From positions 4,916,501-4,980,500 of the forward strand of contig NZ_CP088285.1 of the NCBI RefSeq assembly GCF_011516645.4: a stretch of DNA of 64,000 bases, in the 5' to 3' direction. Each line of letters starts with the position of its first letter. Position 1 is the stretch's first letter. This document shows positions 10,650-20,951 of this stretch, piece by piece. The notes below the pieces were generated by a model. That model saw only the letters and a list, made by a program, of their open reading frames with translations, searched no databases and had not been told where the DNA came from. The position numbers and the translations under genes are program-made. The DNA comes from Bradyrhizobium septentrionale. Lineage in GTDB: Bacteria; Pseudomonadota; Alphaproteobacteria; Rhizobiales; Xanthobacteraceae.

Positions 10650-11963
10650 TTGAAAAACGTCCTTTGCGCCGTTGCGGGCGCGGCTGCTCTTTTGATCTCT
10701 GCCCCCTCGATCGCCCAGACCACGCTGACGGTGGCGACCGTCAACAACGGCGACATGATCCGCATGCAGGGGCTCTCCAGCGAATTCACCGCCAAGAATC
10801 CTGACATCACCGTCAAATGGGTGACGCTCGAGGAGAACGTGCTGCGCCAGCGCGTGACCACCGACATCGCCACCAAGGGCGGCCAGTTCGACGTGCTCAC
10901 CATCGGCACCTATGAGGTGCCGATCTGGGCCAAGAAGAACTGGCTGGTGCCGCTCGACAAGCTCGGCGCCGACTATGACGTCGGCGACCTGCTGCCGAAG
11001 ATCAAGGACGCGGTCTCGGTGGATGGCAAGCTTTATGCCGCGCCGTTCTACGGCGAGAGCTCGATGGTGATGTACCGCACCGACCTGTTCGACAAGGCTG
11101 GGCTGAAGATGCCGGAGAGCCCGACCTGGGACTTCGTGGTCGACGCCGCCAAGAAGCTGACTGACAAGTCGGGCGGCGTCTACGGCATCTGCCTGCGCGG
11201 CAAGGCCGGCTGGGGCGAGAACATGGCGTTCCTGACCGCGATGGCCAATTCCTTCGGCGCGCGCTGGTTCGACGAGAAGTGGGAGCCGCAGTTCAATTCG
11301 CCGGAATGGAAGAAGACGCTCTCGACCTATGTCGACCTGATGAAGCAGGCCGGCCCTCCCGGCGCCAGCTCCAACGGCTTCAACGAGAACCTTGCGCTGT
11401 TCAACGCCGGCAAATGCGCGATGTGGATCGATGCGACGGTGGCGGCGTCCTTCGTGAGCAATCCGAAGGAGTCCAAGGTCGCCGACAAGGTCGGCTTTGC
11501 GCTGGCGCCGAACACCGGGCTCGGCAAGAACGCCAACTGGCTGTGGGCGTGGAGTCTCGCGGTCCCCGCCGGCTCGAAGAAGGTCGAGGCGGCCGAGAAG
11601 TTCATCGCCTGGGCGACCAGCAAGGACTACAGCAGGCTCGTCGCCGCGAAGGAAGGCTGGGCCAACGTGCCGCCGGGCACGCGTACCTCGCTGTACAAGA
11701 ACCCCGAGTATCTGAAGGTCGCGCCCTTCGCCAAGCTGACGCTGGCCTCGATCGATGCGGCGGATCCGAACAAGCCGACCGTGAAGCCGGTGCCGTATGT
11801 CGGCGTGCAGTATGCGGCGATCCCTGAATTCCAGGGCATCGGCACCCAGGTCGGACAGCAATTCTCGGCGGCGCTCTCCGGCTCGACAACGGTCGATGCC
11901 GCACTCGCAGCCGCGCAGTCCGCGACCGAGCGCGAAATGAAGCGCGCCGGCTACATCAAATAA
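10650..11963 (+). CDS. Polyol/sugar ABC transporter substrate-binding protein (SmoE-like)
   Basis: A 437-residue periplasmic binding protein of the MalE/SmoE family that delivers the substrate to the permeases encoded downstream. I start it at TTG 10650: a strong AAGGGAGG lies six bases upstream, no in-frame ATG or GTG is nearby, and the result begins with a proper signal peptide (LKNVLCAVAGAAALLISA, cleaved near IAQ-TT). The mature protein has the usual features of family 1 solute-binding proteins, such as DVLTIGTYEVPIWAKKNWL and YAAPFYGESSMVMYRTDLF. The nearest characterised relatives import sorbitol or mannitol. The TTG start may lower translation. A stem-loop separates it from the permease genes. 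Confidence 0.9.
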   Translation: MKNVLCAVAGAAALLISAPSIAQTTLTVATVNNGDMIRMQGLSSEFTAKNPDITVKWVTLEENVLRQRVTTDIATKGGQFDVLTIGTYEVPIWAKKNWLVPLDKLGADYDVGDLLPKIKDAVSVDGKLYAAPFYGESSMVMYRTDLFDKAGLKMPESPTWDFVVDAAKKLTDKSGGVYGICLRGKAGWGENMAFLTAMANSFGARWFDEKWEPQFNSPEWKKTLSTYVDLMKQAGPPGASSNGFNENLALFNAGKCAMWIDATVAASFVSNPKESKVADKVGFALAPNTGLGKNANWLWAWSLAVPAGSKKVEAAEKFIAWATSKDYSRLVAAKEGWANVPPGTRTSLYKNPEYLKVAPFAKLTLASIDAADPNKPTVKPVPYVGVQYAAIPEFQGIGTQVGQQFSAALSGSTTVDAALAAAQSATEREMKRAGYIK

Positions 11964-12055
11964 ACGACGCCAGACTAAGCCACACCAGACAAAGCCAGGG
12001 CGCAACACGCGCCTTGGCCGCCCGACCGGCTCAAACCTCCCGAGCTGGGCTACTC

Positions 12056-12087
12056 GCGACCATCCTGTCCCGCAGCGGGATGGTCGC
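12056..12087 (+). terminator. Intercistronic hairpin between binding-protein and permease genes
   Basis: A perfect 10-bp inverted repeat, GCGACCATCC and GGATGGTCGC, with a 12-base loop. It falls in the 148-base gap after the binding-protein gene and just before the permease ribosome site (GGAAGGAGG). No T-run follows. Such stems often stabilise the binding-protein part of the mRNA or cause partial termination, so that the binding protein is made in excess. Confidence 0.6.
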
Positions 12088-12111
12088 TCCTTTCCACGGA
12101 AGGAGGCGGGG

Positions 12112-12984
12112 ATGGCGACCCAGCAGACCCAACTGCTTGCACGCACGCTGCTTACGCCCGCGGTGGCGCTGCTGTTCATCTGGATGATCGTGCCGCTGGC
12201 GCTCACGATCTACTTCGCGACCCTGCATTACAATCTGCTCGATCCCGGTTCCGAAGCGTTCGTCGGGCTGGAGAATTTTCGTTACTTCCTGACCGATCCG
12301 GCCTTCCTCGCCTCGCTGCAGAATACCCTGGTGCTGGTCGGCTCGGTGCTCGCGATCACCATCATCCTTGGCGTGCCGCTGGCGCTGCTGCTCGACCAGC
12401 AGGTGGTCGGGCTCTCCATCGTCCGCCTGATGGTGATCGCGCCGTTCTTCGTGATGCCGACGGTCAGCGCGCTGGTCTGGAAGAATCTCCTGATGCATCC
12501 GGTGTCGGGCCTGTTCGCCTGGATCGCGCATTTGTTCGGCCTGCCGGCGATCGACTGGTTCAACGATGCGCCGCTGTTCTCGGTGATCCTGATCATCTCC
12601 TGGCAATGGCTGCCGTTTGCGACTCTGATCCTGCTCACCGCGCTGCAATCGCTCGACGAGGAGCAGAAGGAGGCGGCCGAGATGGATGGCGCGAGCGCGA
12701 TCTCGACCTTCATCTACATCACGCTGCCGCATCTGGCGCGCCCGATCACGGTGGTGATCCTGATCGAGACCATCTTCCTGCTCACGGTGTTCGCGGAGAT
12801 ATTCGTGACCACCGGCGGCGGCCCCGGCCTGCAGACCACCAACATCGCCTTTCTGATCTATTCGCAGGCGCTGATCCAGTACGACGTCGGCAGCGCCTCG
12901 GCGGGCGGCCTGGTCGCGGTGGTGCTCGCCAATATCGTCGCGTTCTTCCTCGTTCGTATCGTCGGCCGGAATCTGGAGGCGTAA
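12112..12984 (+). CDS. Polyol/sugar ABC transporter permease 1 (SmoF/MalF-like)
   Basis: A 290-residue inner-membrane permease with six predicted membrane segments. The cytoplasmic EAA loop that contacts the ATPase is visible as EAAEMDGASAISTFIYITLPHL near residue 187. It pairs with the next gene to form the channel. A GGAAGGAGG site precedes the ATG. The stop lies four bases before the next start, so the permeases are coupled. The family (MalF/UgpA) handles carbohydrates; the neighbours point to a polyol. Confidence 0.92.
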   Translation: MATQQTQLLARTLLTPAVALLFIWMIVPLALTIYFATLHYNLLDPGSEAFVGLENFRYFLTDPAFLASLQNTLVLVGSVLAITIILGVPLALLLDQQVVGLSIVRLMVIAPFFVMPTVSALVWKNLLMHPVSGLFAWIAHLFGLPAIDWFNDAPLFSVILIISWQWLPFATLILLTALQSLDEEQKEAAEMDGASAISTFIYITLPHLARPITVVILIETIFLLTVFAEIFVTTGGGPGLQTTNIAFLIYSQALIQYDVGSASAGGLVAVVLANIVAFFLVRIVGRNLEA

Positions 12985-12988
12985 CGTC

Positions 12989-13819
12989 ATGGCACGGAAG
13001 GTCACGACACGGAACAAGGTGATCTCGACGGCGGCGGCCTGGCTGGTCGGCTTCCTGATCTTCTTCCCGATCCTCTGGATGGTGCTGGCGAGCTTCAAGA
13101 CCGAGCTGGAGGCCTTCGCGATTCCGCCGTCGTTCCTGTTCTTCCACTGGACGACGGAGAACTATGCGACCGTGCAGGAGCGCAGCGACTATATCCATCA
13201 CGCGCTCAACTCGATTATCATCGCCGGCGGATCGACATTGATCGCGATGCTGATCGCGATCCCGGCGGCGTGGTCGATGGCGTTCTCGCCCACCAAGCGG
13301 ACCAAGGACGTGCTGCTCTGGATGCTGTCCACCAAGATGATGCCGCCGGTCGGCGTGCTGGTGCCGATCTACCTGATCTTCCGGACCTTCGGCCTGCTCG
13401 ACACCCGCTCCGGCCTGATCTTCATCCTGTGCCTCGGCAATCTGCCGATCGTGATCTGGATGTTGTTCACCTATTTCAAGGAGATCCCGAAGGATATCCT
13501 CGAGGCGGCGCGGATGGACGGCGCCACGATCGGGCGTGAGCTGATCTACGTGCTGACGCCGATGGCGGTGCCGGGGCTCGCCTCGACCCTGCTGCTCAAT
13601 CTGATCCTGGCGTGGAACGAGGCGTTCTGGACCCTCAATCTGTCGACGCTCGAGGCCGCGCCGCTCACCGTGTTCATCGCATCCTATTCCAGCCCGGAAG
13701 GATTGTTCTGGGCGAAACTGTCGGCGGCGTCGACGCTCGCGATCGCGCCCATTCTCGTGCTCGGCTGGTTCAGTCAGCGGCAGCTCGTCCGCGGCCTGAC
13801 CTTCGGCGCGGTCAAGTAG
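12989..13819 (+). CDS. Polyol/sugar ABC transporter permease 2 (SmoG/MalG-like)
   Basis: A 276-residue inner-membrane permease, partner of the preceding one. Six membrane segments surround the EAA loop ([20 protein letters not shown] near 170-190). The N-terminal helix is preceded by a positive stretch ([10 protein letters not shown]). A GGAGGCG site within the end of the upstream gene serves its ATG. The length fits the MalG/SmoG group. Confidence 0.92.
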   Translation: MARKVTTRNKVISTAAAWLVGFLIFFPILWMVLASFKTELEAFAIPPSFLFFHWTTENYATVQERSDYIHHALNSIIIAGGSTLIAMLIAIPAAWSMAFSPTKRTKDVLLWMLSTKMMPPVGVLVPIYLIFRTFGLLDTRSGLIFILCLGNLPIVIWMLFTYFKEIPKDILEAARMDGATIGRELIYVLTPMAVPGLASTLLLNLILAWNEAFWTLNLSTLEAAPLTVFIASYSSPEGLFWAKLSAASTLAIAPILVLGWFSQRQLVRGLTFGAVK

Positions 13820-13835
13820 CAGAAAGGCTTTTGCC

Positions 13836-14842
<1,007 letters not shown>

Positions 14843-14843
<1 letters not shown>

Positions 14844-14912
14844 AGCATGATCCGGACCCGGAGGGCCGCGCCAGCGCAAAGTGCGAAGCGGTTTTCCGAT
14901 CAGATCATGCTC
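14843..14912 (+). repeat. Palindromic interspersed repeat, GAGCATGATC family, copy A
   Basis: A 70-base element with perfect 10-bp terminal inverted repeats, GAGCATGATC and GATCATGCTC, around a core containing GCGAAGCGGTTTTCC. It starts at the last base of the ATPase stop codon and ends 42 bases before the SDR gene, inside an operon. A second copy lies at 38045. I recognise this as a common Rhizobiales intergenic palindrome; it may form an mRNA stem affecting downstream expression. Confidence 0.85.
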
Positions 14913-14954
14913 AAAAGAAGCCAGAACGCGGGCTTCAGGCAAAGGAAGAAGAAA

Positions 14955-15728
14955 ATGTATCTCGAGAAATTCAAACTCGACGGCAAGACCGCCATCATCA
15001 CCGGTGCCGGCCAGGGCATCGGCCTCGCTTGCGCCGAAGCGCTGGCGGAAGCCGGCGCCAAGGTCATTATCGGCGACCGCGACGCCAAGGTCGCCAATGA
15101 TGCGCAGGCGGCGCTGAAGGCCAAGGGTTTTGACGCCGATATCGCGCTGATGGACGTAACGGATTCCGGCCGCGTCTCCGCGGTCGCCGACGAGCTGGTC
15201 CGCAAATACGGCAAGGTCGATATTCTCGTCAACAATGCCGGCATCGCGCGCAGCGAGACGCCGGCCGAGACCGTGACCGACGAGCATTGGCTCAACGTCA
15301 TCGACGTCAATCTGAACGGCACCTTCTGGTGCTGCCGCGCCTTCGGCAGCCACATGTTGAAGGCCAAGTCCGGAACCATCGTCAATGTCGGCTCGATGTC
15401 CGGCTTCATCGTCAACAAGCCGCAGGAACAGTGCTTCTACAATGCTTCCAAGGCCGCAGTGCATCATCTCACCAAATCGCTGGCGGCCGAATGGGGCGCG
15501 CGCGGGGTTCGCGTCAATGCGGTGGCGCCGACCTATATCGAGACCCCGCTGAACGCCTTCGTGAAGAACAGCCCCAGAATGTACGACGCCTGGATCGGCG
15601 GAACCCCGATGGCGCGAATGGGGCAGGTCGACGAGATCGCTTCCGTCGTCTTGTTCCTCGCCTCCGACGCGGCGAGCCTGATGACCGGAAGCATCGTTGG
15701 TGTCGATGGCGGCTACACTTGCTGGTAG
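14955..15728 (+). CDS. Short-chain dehydrogenase/reductase, polyol dehydrogenase
   Basis: A 257-residue NAD(P)-dependent oxidoreductase. The classic SDR cofactor motif GAGQGIG is at 17-23, NNAG at 93-96, and the catalytic set is Ser149, Tyr162 and Lys166 (YNASK). The C-terminal GGYTCW is typical of the sugar-alcohol dehydrogenase subgroup. I start it at the ATG at 14955, which has AAAGGAAG upstream; earlier in-frame starts would lie in the repeat. In the operon it probably oxidises the imported polyol to a ketose. Whether the substrate is a hexitol, pentitol or tetritol cannot be told from sequence. Confidence 0.9.
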   Translation: MYLEKFKLDGKTAIITGAGQGIGLACAEALAEAGAKVIIGDRDAKVANDAQAALKAKGFDADIALMDVTDSGRVSAVADELVRKYGKVDILVNNAGIARSETPAETVTDEHWLNVIDVNLNGTFWCCRAFGSHMLKAKSGTIVNVGSMSGFIVNKPQEQCFYNASKAAVHHLTKSLAAEWGARGVRVNAVAPTYIETPLNAFVKNSPRMYDAWIGGTPMARMGQVDEIASVVLFLASDAASLMTGSIVGVDGGYTCW

Positions 15729-15770
15729 GGTTGCGCCGAACGATCGGGCTCAACAAAAGATAGAGCGGTC

Positions 15771-17423
15771 ATGCGGCAAGCCTATATCGGGGTGGACGTC
15801 GGGAGCACCAGTGCCCGGGCGGGGGTATTCGACGAGGGCGGGAAGCTATTGGGGTCGGCCCGGCATCCGATCCGGGTCTGGCATGAGCCCAGCGATATCG
15901 TCGAGCAGTCGTCCGACGATATCTGGGCGGCCTGCGTTGCCTCCGTCCGCAATGCGATGCGCGAGGCGGCGGTTGCGGCCGAGCAGGTCAAGGGCATCGG
16001 CTTCGATGCCACCTGCTCGCTGGTCGTGCTCGATAGGACAGGCCGGCCGCTCACCGTCAGCCCGTCCGGCGATCCCGCGCGCAACGTCGTGGTCTGGATG
16101 GACCACCGCGCGATGGAGGAAACCGAATTCGTCAACGCGACCGGTGATCGCGTGCTGCGTTATGTCGGCGGTGCCATCTCGCCGGAGATGGAGATACCAA
16201 AAATCCTCTGGCTGAAGCGGCATCTGCCCGCGACCTTCGAAGCCGCCGGGCACTTCTTCGATCTCGCCGACTACCTCTCGTTCCGCGCCACCGGCTCGCA
16301 GGCGCGCTCGACCTGCACCGTCACCTGCAAATGGACCTATGTCGCCGGTGAAGGCGGCTGGAGCGAATCGTTCCTCAAGCGGGTCGGGCTCGAGGCCCTC
16401 GCAGCCGACCGCTTTGGGCGCATCGGCGCCGAGATCGTGCCGCCCGGTTCGCCGCTCGGCCGCGGCTTGTCGGAGGATGCCGCGCGCGAACTCGGCCTGC
16501 TGCCGGGAACCGCGGTCGGCGCCTCGCTGATCGATGCCCATGCCGGCGGCGTCGGCGCGATCGGTGGCCGCGACGGCTCCGGCGCCGAGGTCGATGTCTG
16601 CAAGCGTCTTGCCTACATCATGGGAACGTCGGCCTGCATCATGGCGACGACGGTCGATCCCTGTTTCGTGCCGGGTGTCTGGGGCCCGTATTTTTCGGGC
16701 ATGGTGCCGGGCTTCTGGCTAAACGAGGGCGGCCAATCCGCGGCGGGAGCGGCGGTCGATCATTTGCTGAAATCCCATCCGGCGCATGCCGAGGTTTTGG
16801 CCGCAGCGAAGCACGACGGCGTCGATATCATCGAGTACCTCGAGAAGCGCATCCTGGTGCGTGCAGGCGACGCCGGTACGGCGGCGCTGCTCGCGCGCAA
16901 TGTTCACGTCCTGCCGGAATTCCTCGGCAACCGGTCGCCCTATGCCGATCCGGGTTCGCGCGCCGTGATCGCGGGGCTTGATCTCGACACCGACGTGTCG
17001 GCGCTGGAGCGGCTGTTCATCGCTGGCCTGTGCGGGCTCGCCTACGGCCTTGCCGATGTCATCGACGCCCTGCAGGCCCATCGCGTCAGTGGCAAGACCA
17101 TCGTGATCGGCGGCGGCGCGAGCCGCAGCCCCCTGGTGCGCCAGATCATGGCCGACACCACCGGCTACACGGTGGCGCTGCCGCAGACGCAGGAACCCGT
17201 GCTGCTCGGCGCTGCGATGCTCGGTGCGGTCGCCAGCGGCGCGCACAATTCGATCAACGCGGCGATGGCCGGCATGTCGGCGCTCGGGCGATTGAGCGAG
17301 CCGACCAGGCCCGAGTTGGCCGAGTTCCACCGCAAGAAACGCGGCGTGCACAAGATGCTGCGGGAGCTTGATCGCGACAGCCGCGAGGCGATGAAGCGGG
17401 CGCCCGGCGAGGCGCCGACGTAA
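15771..17423 (+). CDS. FGGY-family pentulose kinase
   Basis: A 550-residue ATP-dependent sugar kinase. The N-terminal phosphate-binding strand reads YIGVDVGSTSARAGVFD, and the C-terminal FGGY half has the motif TIVIGGGASRSPLVRQIMAD near 443-462. The length and the GVDVGSTSARAGVFD start fit the ribulokinase-like group (pentulose kinases) rather than xylulokinase or glycerol kinase. It would phosphorylate the ketose made by the SDR, favouring a pentitol such as ribitol or arabitol as operon substrate. It is followed by the PfkB kinase after 12 bases. Confidence 0.9.
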   Translation: MRQAYIGVDVGSTSARAGVFDEGGKLLGSARHPIRVWHEPSDIVEQSSDDIWAACVASVRNAMREAAVAAEQVKGIGFDATCSLVVLDRTGRPLTVSPSGDPARNVVVWMDHRAMEETEFVNATGDRVLRYVGGAISPEMEIPKILWLKRHLPATFEAAGHFFDLADYLSFRATGSQARSTCTVTCKWTYVAGEGGWSESFLKRVGLEALAADRFGRIGAEIVPPGSPLGRGLSEDAARELGLLPGTAVGASLIDAHAGGVGAIGGRDGSGAEVDVCKRLAYIMGTSACIMATTVDPCFVPGVWGPYFSGMVPGFWLNEGGQSAAGAAVDHLLKSHPAHAEVLAAAKHDGVDIIEYLEKRILVRAGDAGTAALLARNVHVLPEFLGNRSPYADPGSRAVIAGLDLDTDVSALERLFIAGLCGLAYGLADVIDALQAHRVSGKTIVIGGGASRSPLVRQIMADTTGYTVALPQTQEPVLLGAAMLGAVASGAHNSINAAMAGMSALGRLSEPTRPELAEFHRKKRGVHKMLRELDRDSREAMKRAPGEAPT

Positions 17424-17435
17424 GGTAGTTTGTCC

Positions 17436-18374
17436 ATGCTGCTGAGTTGCGGAGATGCGCTGATCGATTTCCTGCCGTCACGGACGGCGGATGGACGCGA
17501 GGCCCTGACGCCCGCGGTCGGCGGCTCCTGTCTCAACATCGCGATCGGGAGCGCGCGGCTCGATGTTCCCACCGGCTTTGTCGGCGGCATCTCGACCGAC
17601 ACTTTTGGCAAGATGATCGCCGATCATGCCGCGGCTTCAAGCGTCGATCTCGGCCGCGCGACGCGCAGCGACCATCAGGCAACGCTGGCCTTTGCGCGCG
17701 TGACCGGCACCGAGACGCAATACGCGTTCTATGACGCGGACACCGCGTCGCGAAACTGGACCTACCGGCGCGATGCGATCGGGCTTGATGGCGTGACCTG
17801 CCTTCACACCGGCTCGACCACACTGGTCCATGACACGGGCGCGACCGAGACGCTGGCCTTCATCGAGGATATCAGGCCCAAGGTGACGATCGCGCTCGAC
17901 CCGAACTGCCGGCCGAACCTCGTCAAGGACAAGGATGCCTATCGCACGCGCATGTTGGCGTTCTGCGCTAAGGCCGACATCGTGAAAATGTCCGATGTCG
18001 ACTTCGCCTATCTGTTCGGCGACGAGGCCTACACCGATCGCGCGGAGGCGCTGCTATCGGCCGGCGCATCGCTCGTCGTCATCACGCGCGGCAACAATGG
18101 CGCCAGCGCCTGGCATCGCCAGGCTGGGCCGATCGACGTCGAGTCGCCTGTGGTGAAGGTCGTGGATACGATCGGCGCCGGCGACAGTTTTCAGGCCGCG
18201 CTGCTCGCCGCATTGCATCGGCTGAACCGGATCGCACGGCAGCAATTGCGCGAGATCAGCGCGGCCGAGCTCACGCGCGCGCTGTCGTTTGCGTGCAAAT
18301 GCGCCGCCTTCACCTGCACGCGCGCCGGCGCCGATCCGCCGCGGAGCCGGGAATTGTCTGCGGACTATTGGTAG
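17436..18374 (+). CDS. PfkB-family carbohydrate kinase, fructokinase-like
   Basis: A 312-residue ribokinase-fold kinase. The N-terminal GDALIDF and the Gly-rich GGSCLNIAIGSARL motif precede the C-terminal signature VVDTIGAGDSFQAAL, whose Asp is the catalytic base and whose GAGD forms the anion hole. I prefer the ATG at 17436 (AAGG ten bases upstream) over a TTG two codons earlier. Annotated relatives are fructokinases. Together with the FGGY kinase it gives the operon two ketose kinases, so more than one polyol may be used, or one kinase may act on a later intermediate. Confidence 0.88.
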   Translation: MLLSCGDALIDFLPSRTADGREALTPAVGGSCLNIAIGSARLDVPTGFVGGISTDTFGKMIADHAAASSVDLGRATRSDHQATLAFARVTGTETQYAFYDADTASRNWTYRRDAIGLDGVTCLHTGSTTLVHDTGATETLAFIEDIRPKVTIALDPNCRPNLVKDKDAYRTRMLAFCAKADIVKMSDVDFAYLFGDEAYTDRAEALLSAGASLVVITRGNNGASAWHRQAGPIDVESPVVKVVDTIGAGDSFQAALLAALHRLNRIARQQLREISAAELTRALSFACKCAAFTCTRAGADPPRSRELSADYW

Positions 18375-18493
18375 GCCATGCACAACTGGCGCCGCGCCAC
18401 CTGCTACTATGCGCGCGAGGCAATGGACTTGGCGGATGCAGCGCGGCACGATGCGGATCGTCGACCACGTCCAATGCGAGCCCGTTCCCCCAG

Positions 18494-19924
18494 ATGAGCG
18501 ACGATCTGTGTCTCCTGCCTGCCGTTGACCTTCGCGCGCGCATTGGCGCCAGGGAAATATCTCCCGTCGAGGTCACGGCCGCGGTGCTTGCTCGCGCCGA
18601 GCGGCTGCAACCCGAACTGAACTGCTTCATCACGCTGTGCGCCGACGAGGCGATGGCGCAGGCGAAGGTCGCCGAGCGTCAGGTCATGGCCGGCGAGCCG
18701 CTCGGCCTGTTGCACGGCATCCCCTTCACCGTGAAGGACATCGTCAGCACAAGGGGTGTGCGGACGACCTTCGGCGCGGTGCCGTACCAGAACAACGTGC
18801 CCGATCATGATGCCGTGGCGGTGGCCCGGCTCCGTGCGCAGGGCGGAATATTGCTCGGCAAGACCACGACGCCGGAGTTCGGCAGCAAGTGCCTGACCGA
18901 CTCGCCTCTGTTCGGCCGCACCCGCAACGCGTGGAGCGCGGAGCGCTCCAGCGGCGGCTCCAGCGGCGGCGCGGCGGTCGCGGTTGCGAGCGGCATCGCG
19001 CCGCTGGCGGTTGCGACCGATGGCGGCGGCTCGACCCGGATTCCCGCCGCCTGCAACGGCGTGGTCGGGATCAAGCAGAGCAACGGCGTGATCCCGCACA
19101 GCCAGGTGCAGGACGCCTTCGGCAACCAGACCTATGTTACGCCGACCACCCGCACGGTGGCCGATACGGCGCTGATGATGCAGGCGATGGCCGGCGAAGA
19201 CCCGTCCGATCCCTGGTCGATCGGCGTGCCGGTGCCTGATTATCTCGATCGCGCGGCGCCCCGCGGCGATCTCAGGGGCAGGCGGGTGCTGTTCTGCCTG
19301 TCGCCGCCGGGCCGCCCGGTGACATCGGATGTCGCCGCTGACTTCAAGGCGAGCCTCGACCGGCTGGTCAGCCTCGGCGCGGAACTCGAGGAATTCTCCG
19401 GCGACGGTTTTGACATCGAGCCGATCTGGCGCGCCATCAATCACACGGTCTGGCGCACCCGTTTCGAGAAGCTCGCGGCCGAGCATCCCGATGACCTCAG
19501 CCCGACCTTCCTGAAGCAGCTCGCGCTCGCCGCTGAGGTCAGCGGCGTCGACTATCAGCAGGCGATGTTCGATCGTACCGCGCTGTTCCGCCTGATACAG
19601 TCGCTGCTCGCGCGCGGCGATCTGCTCGCGATGCCGACCCTGACCCGCACGGCACTGCCAATCGACCAGGATCTGTTCGGCACCATCGACATCGACGGGC
19701 AGAGCTTTGACAGCGTGCGGCCGCACTGGTTTCCCTGGACCATGCTGTTCAACATGACCGGGCATCCCGCGGTCAGCATTCCCTCCGGCTTCGGCCGCGA
19801 TGGCCTGCCGATCGGCCTGCATCTGGTCGGCCGCTTCCGGGGCGATGCGGAACTGCTGCGCGTCGCGGCGCTGTTCGAGGAGGCGAGCGATCTGCTCGGC
19901 CGCTGGCCGACGCACGCGTCATGA
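18494..19924 (+). CDS. Amidase-signature family hydrolase
   Basis: A 476-residue amidase. The Ser-cisSer-Lys triad is visible: Lys81 in IPFTVKDIV, the Gly/Ser-rich loop RSSGGSSGGAAVAVA with the cis-Ser near 156-157, and nucleophile Ser180 in GGGSTRIPA. I start it at the ATG at 18494 (MSDDLCLLPAVDLRARI), the family-typical start; no strong ribosome site is seen. It lies 76 bp before a dipeptide-type ABC transporter on the same strand and probably hydrolyses an amide taken up by it. Specificity is open; there is no GatB or GatC gene nearby. Confidence 0.88.
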   Translation: MSDDLCLLPAVDLRARIGAREISPVEVTAAVLARAERLQPELNCFITLCADEAMAQAKVAERQVMAGEPLGLLHGIPFTVKDIVSTRGVRTTFGAVPYQNNVPDHDAVAVARLRAQGGILLGKTTTPEFGSKCLTDSPLFGRTRNAWSAERSSGGSSGGAAVAVASGIAPLAVATDGGGSTRIPAACNGVVGIKQSNGVIPHSQVQDAFGNQTYVTPTTRTVADTALMMQAMAGEDPSDPWSIGVPVPDYLDRAAPRGDLRGRRVLFCLSPPGRPVTSDVAADFKASLDRLVSLGAELEEFSGDGFDIEPIWRAINHTVWRTRFEKLAAEHPDDLSPTFLKQLALAAEVSGVDYQQAMFDRTALFRLIQSLLARGDLLAMPTLTRTALPIDQDLFGTIDIDGQSFDSVRPHWFPWTMLFNMTGHPAVSIPSGFGRDGLPIGLHLVGRFRGDAELLRVAALFEEASDLLGRWPTHAS

Positions 19925-20000
19925 ATGGCGCGGCGAGGGGCTTGCATTCGTTCGCGAACATGTTGAAACCTGCGGCCTGTTCCTTGCATCCTGGGCGCGC

Positions 20001-20951
20001 ATGAGCGTTTTCTTCCTGCGGCGGATCCTGACCCTGGTGGCGACGCTGCTCGCGGCGTCACTGATCATTTTCCTGGTGCTCGATGCGCTGCCCGGCAATG
20101 CCGCCCAGATGCTGATGGGTGCCGACGCCTCGCCCGATGCGGTGCGCGCGCTCACCGTCAAGCTCGGCCTCGACCAGCCGCTCACGGTTCGCTATTTGCT
20201 CTGGCTCAAGGGCATGGCAGTCGGCGATCTCGGCAACAGCTATGTCTATGGCACGCCGGTGGCCTCCCTGATCGCCGAGCGGCTGGTGCTGACCATCCCG
20301 CTTGCGATCATGTCGATGTCGATCACGGTGGTGCTGGCGCTCGCCGCCGGCATCTACACCGCGGCCAACCACAACAAGCTCGGCGATGTCGGCGTGATGT
20401 CGCTGACGCAGATAGGCATCGCGCTGCCGAATTTCTGGTTCGCGATCCTCTTGATCTTGCTGTTCTCGGTGAAGCTGCAATTGCTGTCTGCCGGCGGATT
20501 TGCCGGCTGGGATGACGGCGTCTGGCCGGGCGTCAAGTCGCTGCTGCTGCCTGCGATCTCGCTCGCCGTAGTGCAGGCCGCGATCCTCGCCCGAGTCACC
20601 CGCTCGGCGGTGCTGGAGGTGCTGCGCGAGGATTTCGTCCGCACCGCGCGCGCCAAGGGGCTCGGCAAGCGCGAGGTGCTGTGGCGCCACGTGCTGCGCA
20701 ACGCCATGATTCCGGTGATGACGGTGATGGGCCTGCAATTCGCCAATCTGCTGGCCGGCACCATCGTGATCGAGAACGTGTTCTATCTGCCGGGCCTCGG
20801 ACGGCTGATCTTCCAGTCGATCGCCAACCGCGACCTGATCGTGGTGCGCAACTGCGTGATGCTGCTGGCAGCGATGGTCGTCATCGTCAATTTCGTGGTC
20901 GATATGCTCTATGCCTTCATCGATCCGCGCATCAAGGTGGCCAATCTGTGA
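20001..20951 (+). CDS. Dipeptide-type ABC transporter permease (DppB-like), first system
   Basis: A 316-residue inner-membrane permease. The start MSVFFLRRILTLVATLLAAS gives the characteristic first membrane helix, followed by the periplasmic region and five more helices. The EAA-type loop is DFVRTARAKGLGKREVLWRH near 213. The binding-protein-dependent transport signature is followed by FEN-type text (IVIENVFYLPGLGRLI). It overlaps the next gene by four bases (GTGA). Confidence 0.92.
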   Translation: MSVFFLRRILTLVATLLAASLIIFLVLDALPGNAAQMLMGADASPDAVRALTVKLGLDQPLTVRYLLWLKGMAVGDLGNSYVYGTPVASLIAERLVLTIPLAIMSMSITVVLALAAGIYTAANHNKLGDVGVMSLTQIGIALPNFWFAILLILLFSVKLQLLSAGGFAGWDDGVWPGVKSLLLPAISLAVVQAAILARVTRSAVLEVLREDFVRTARAKGLGKREVLWRHVLRNAMIPVMTVMGLQFANLLAGTIVIENVFYLPGLGRLIFQSIANRDLIVVRNCVMLLAAMVVIVNFVVDMLYAFIDPRIKVANL

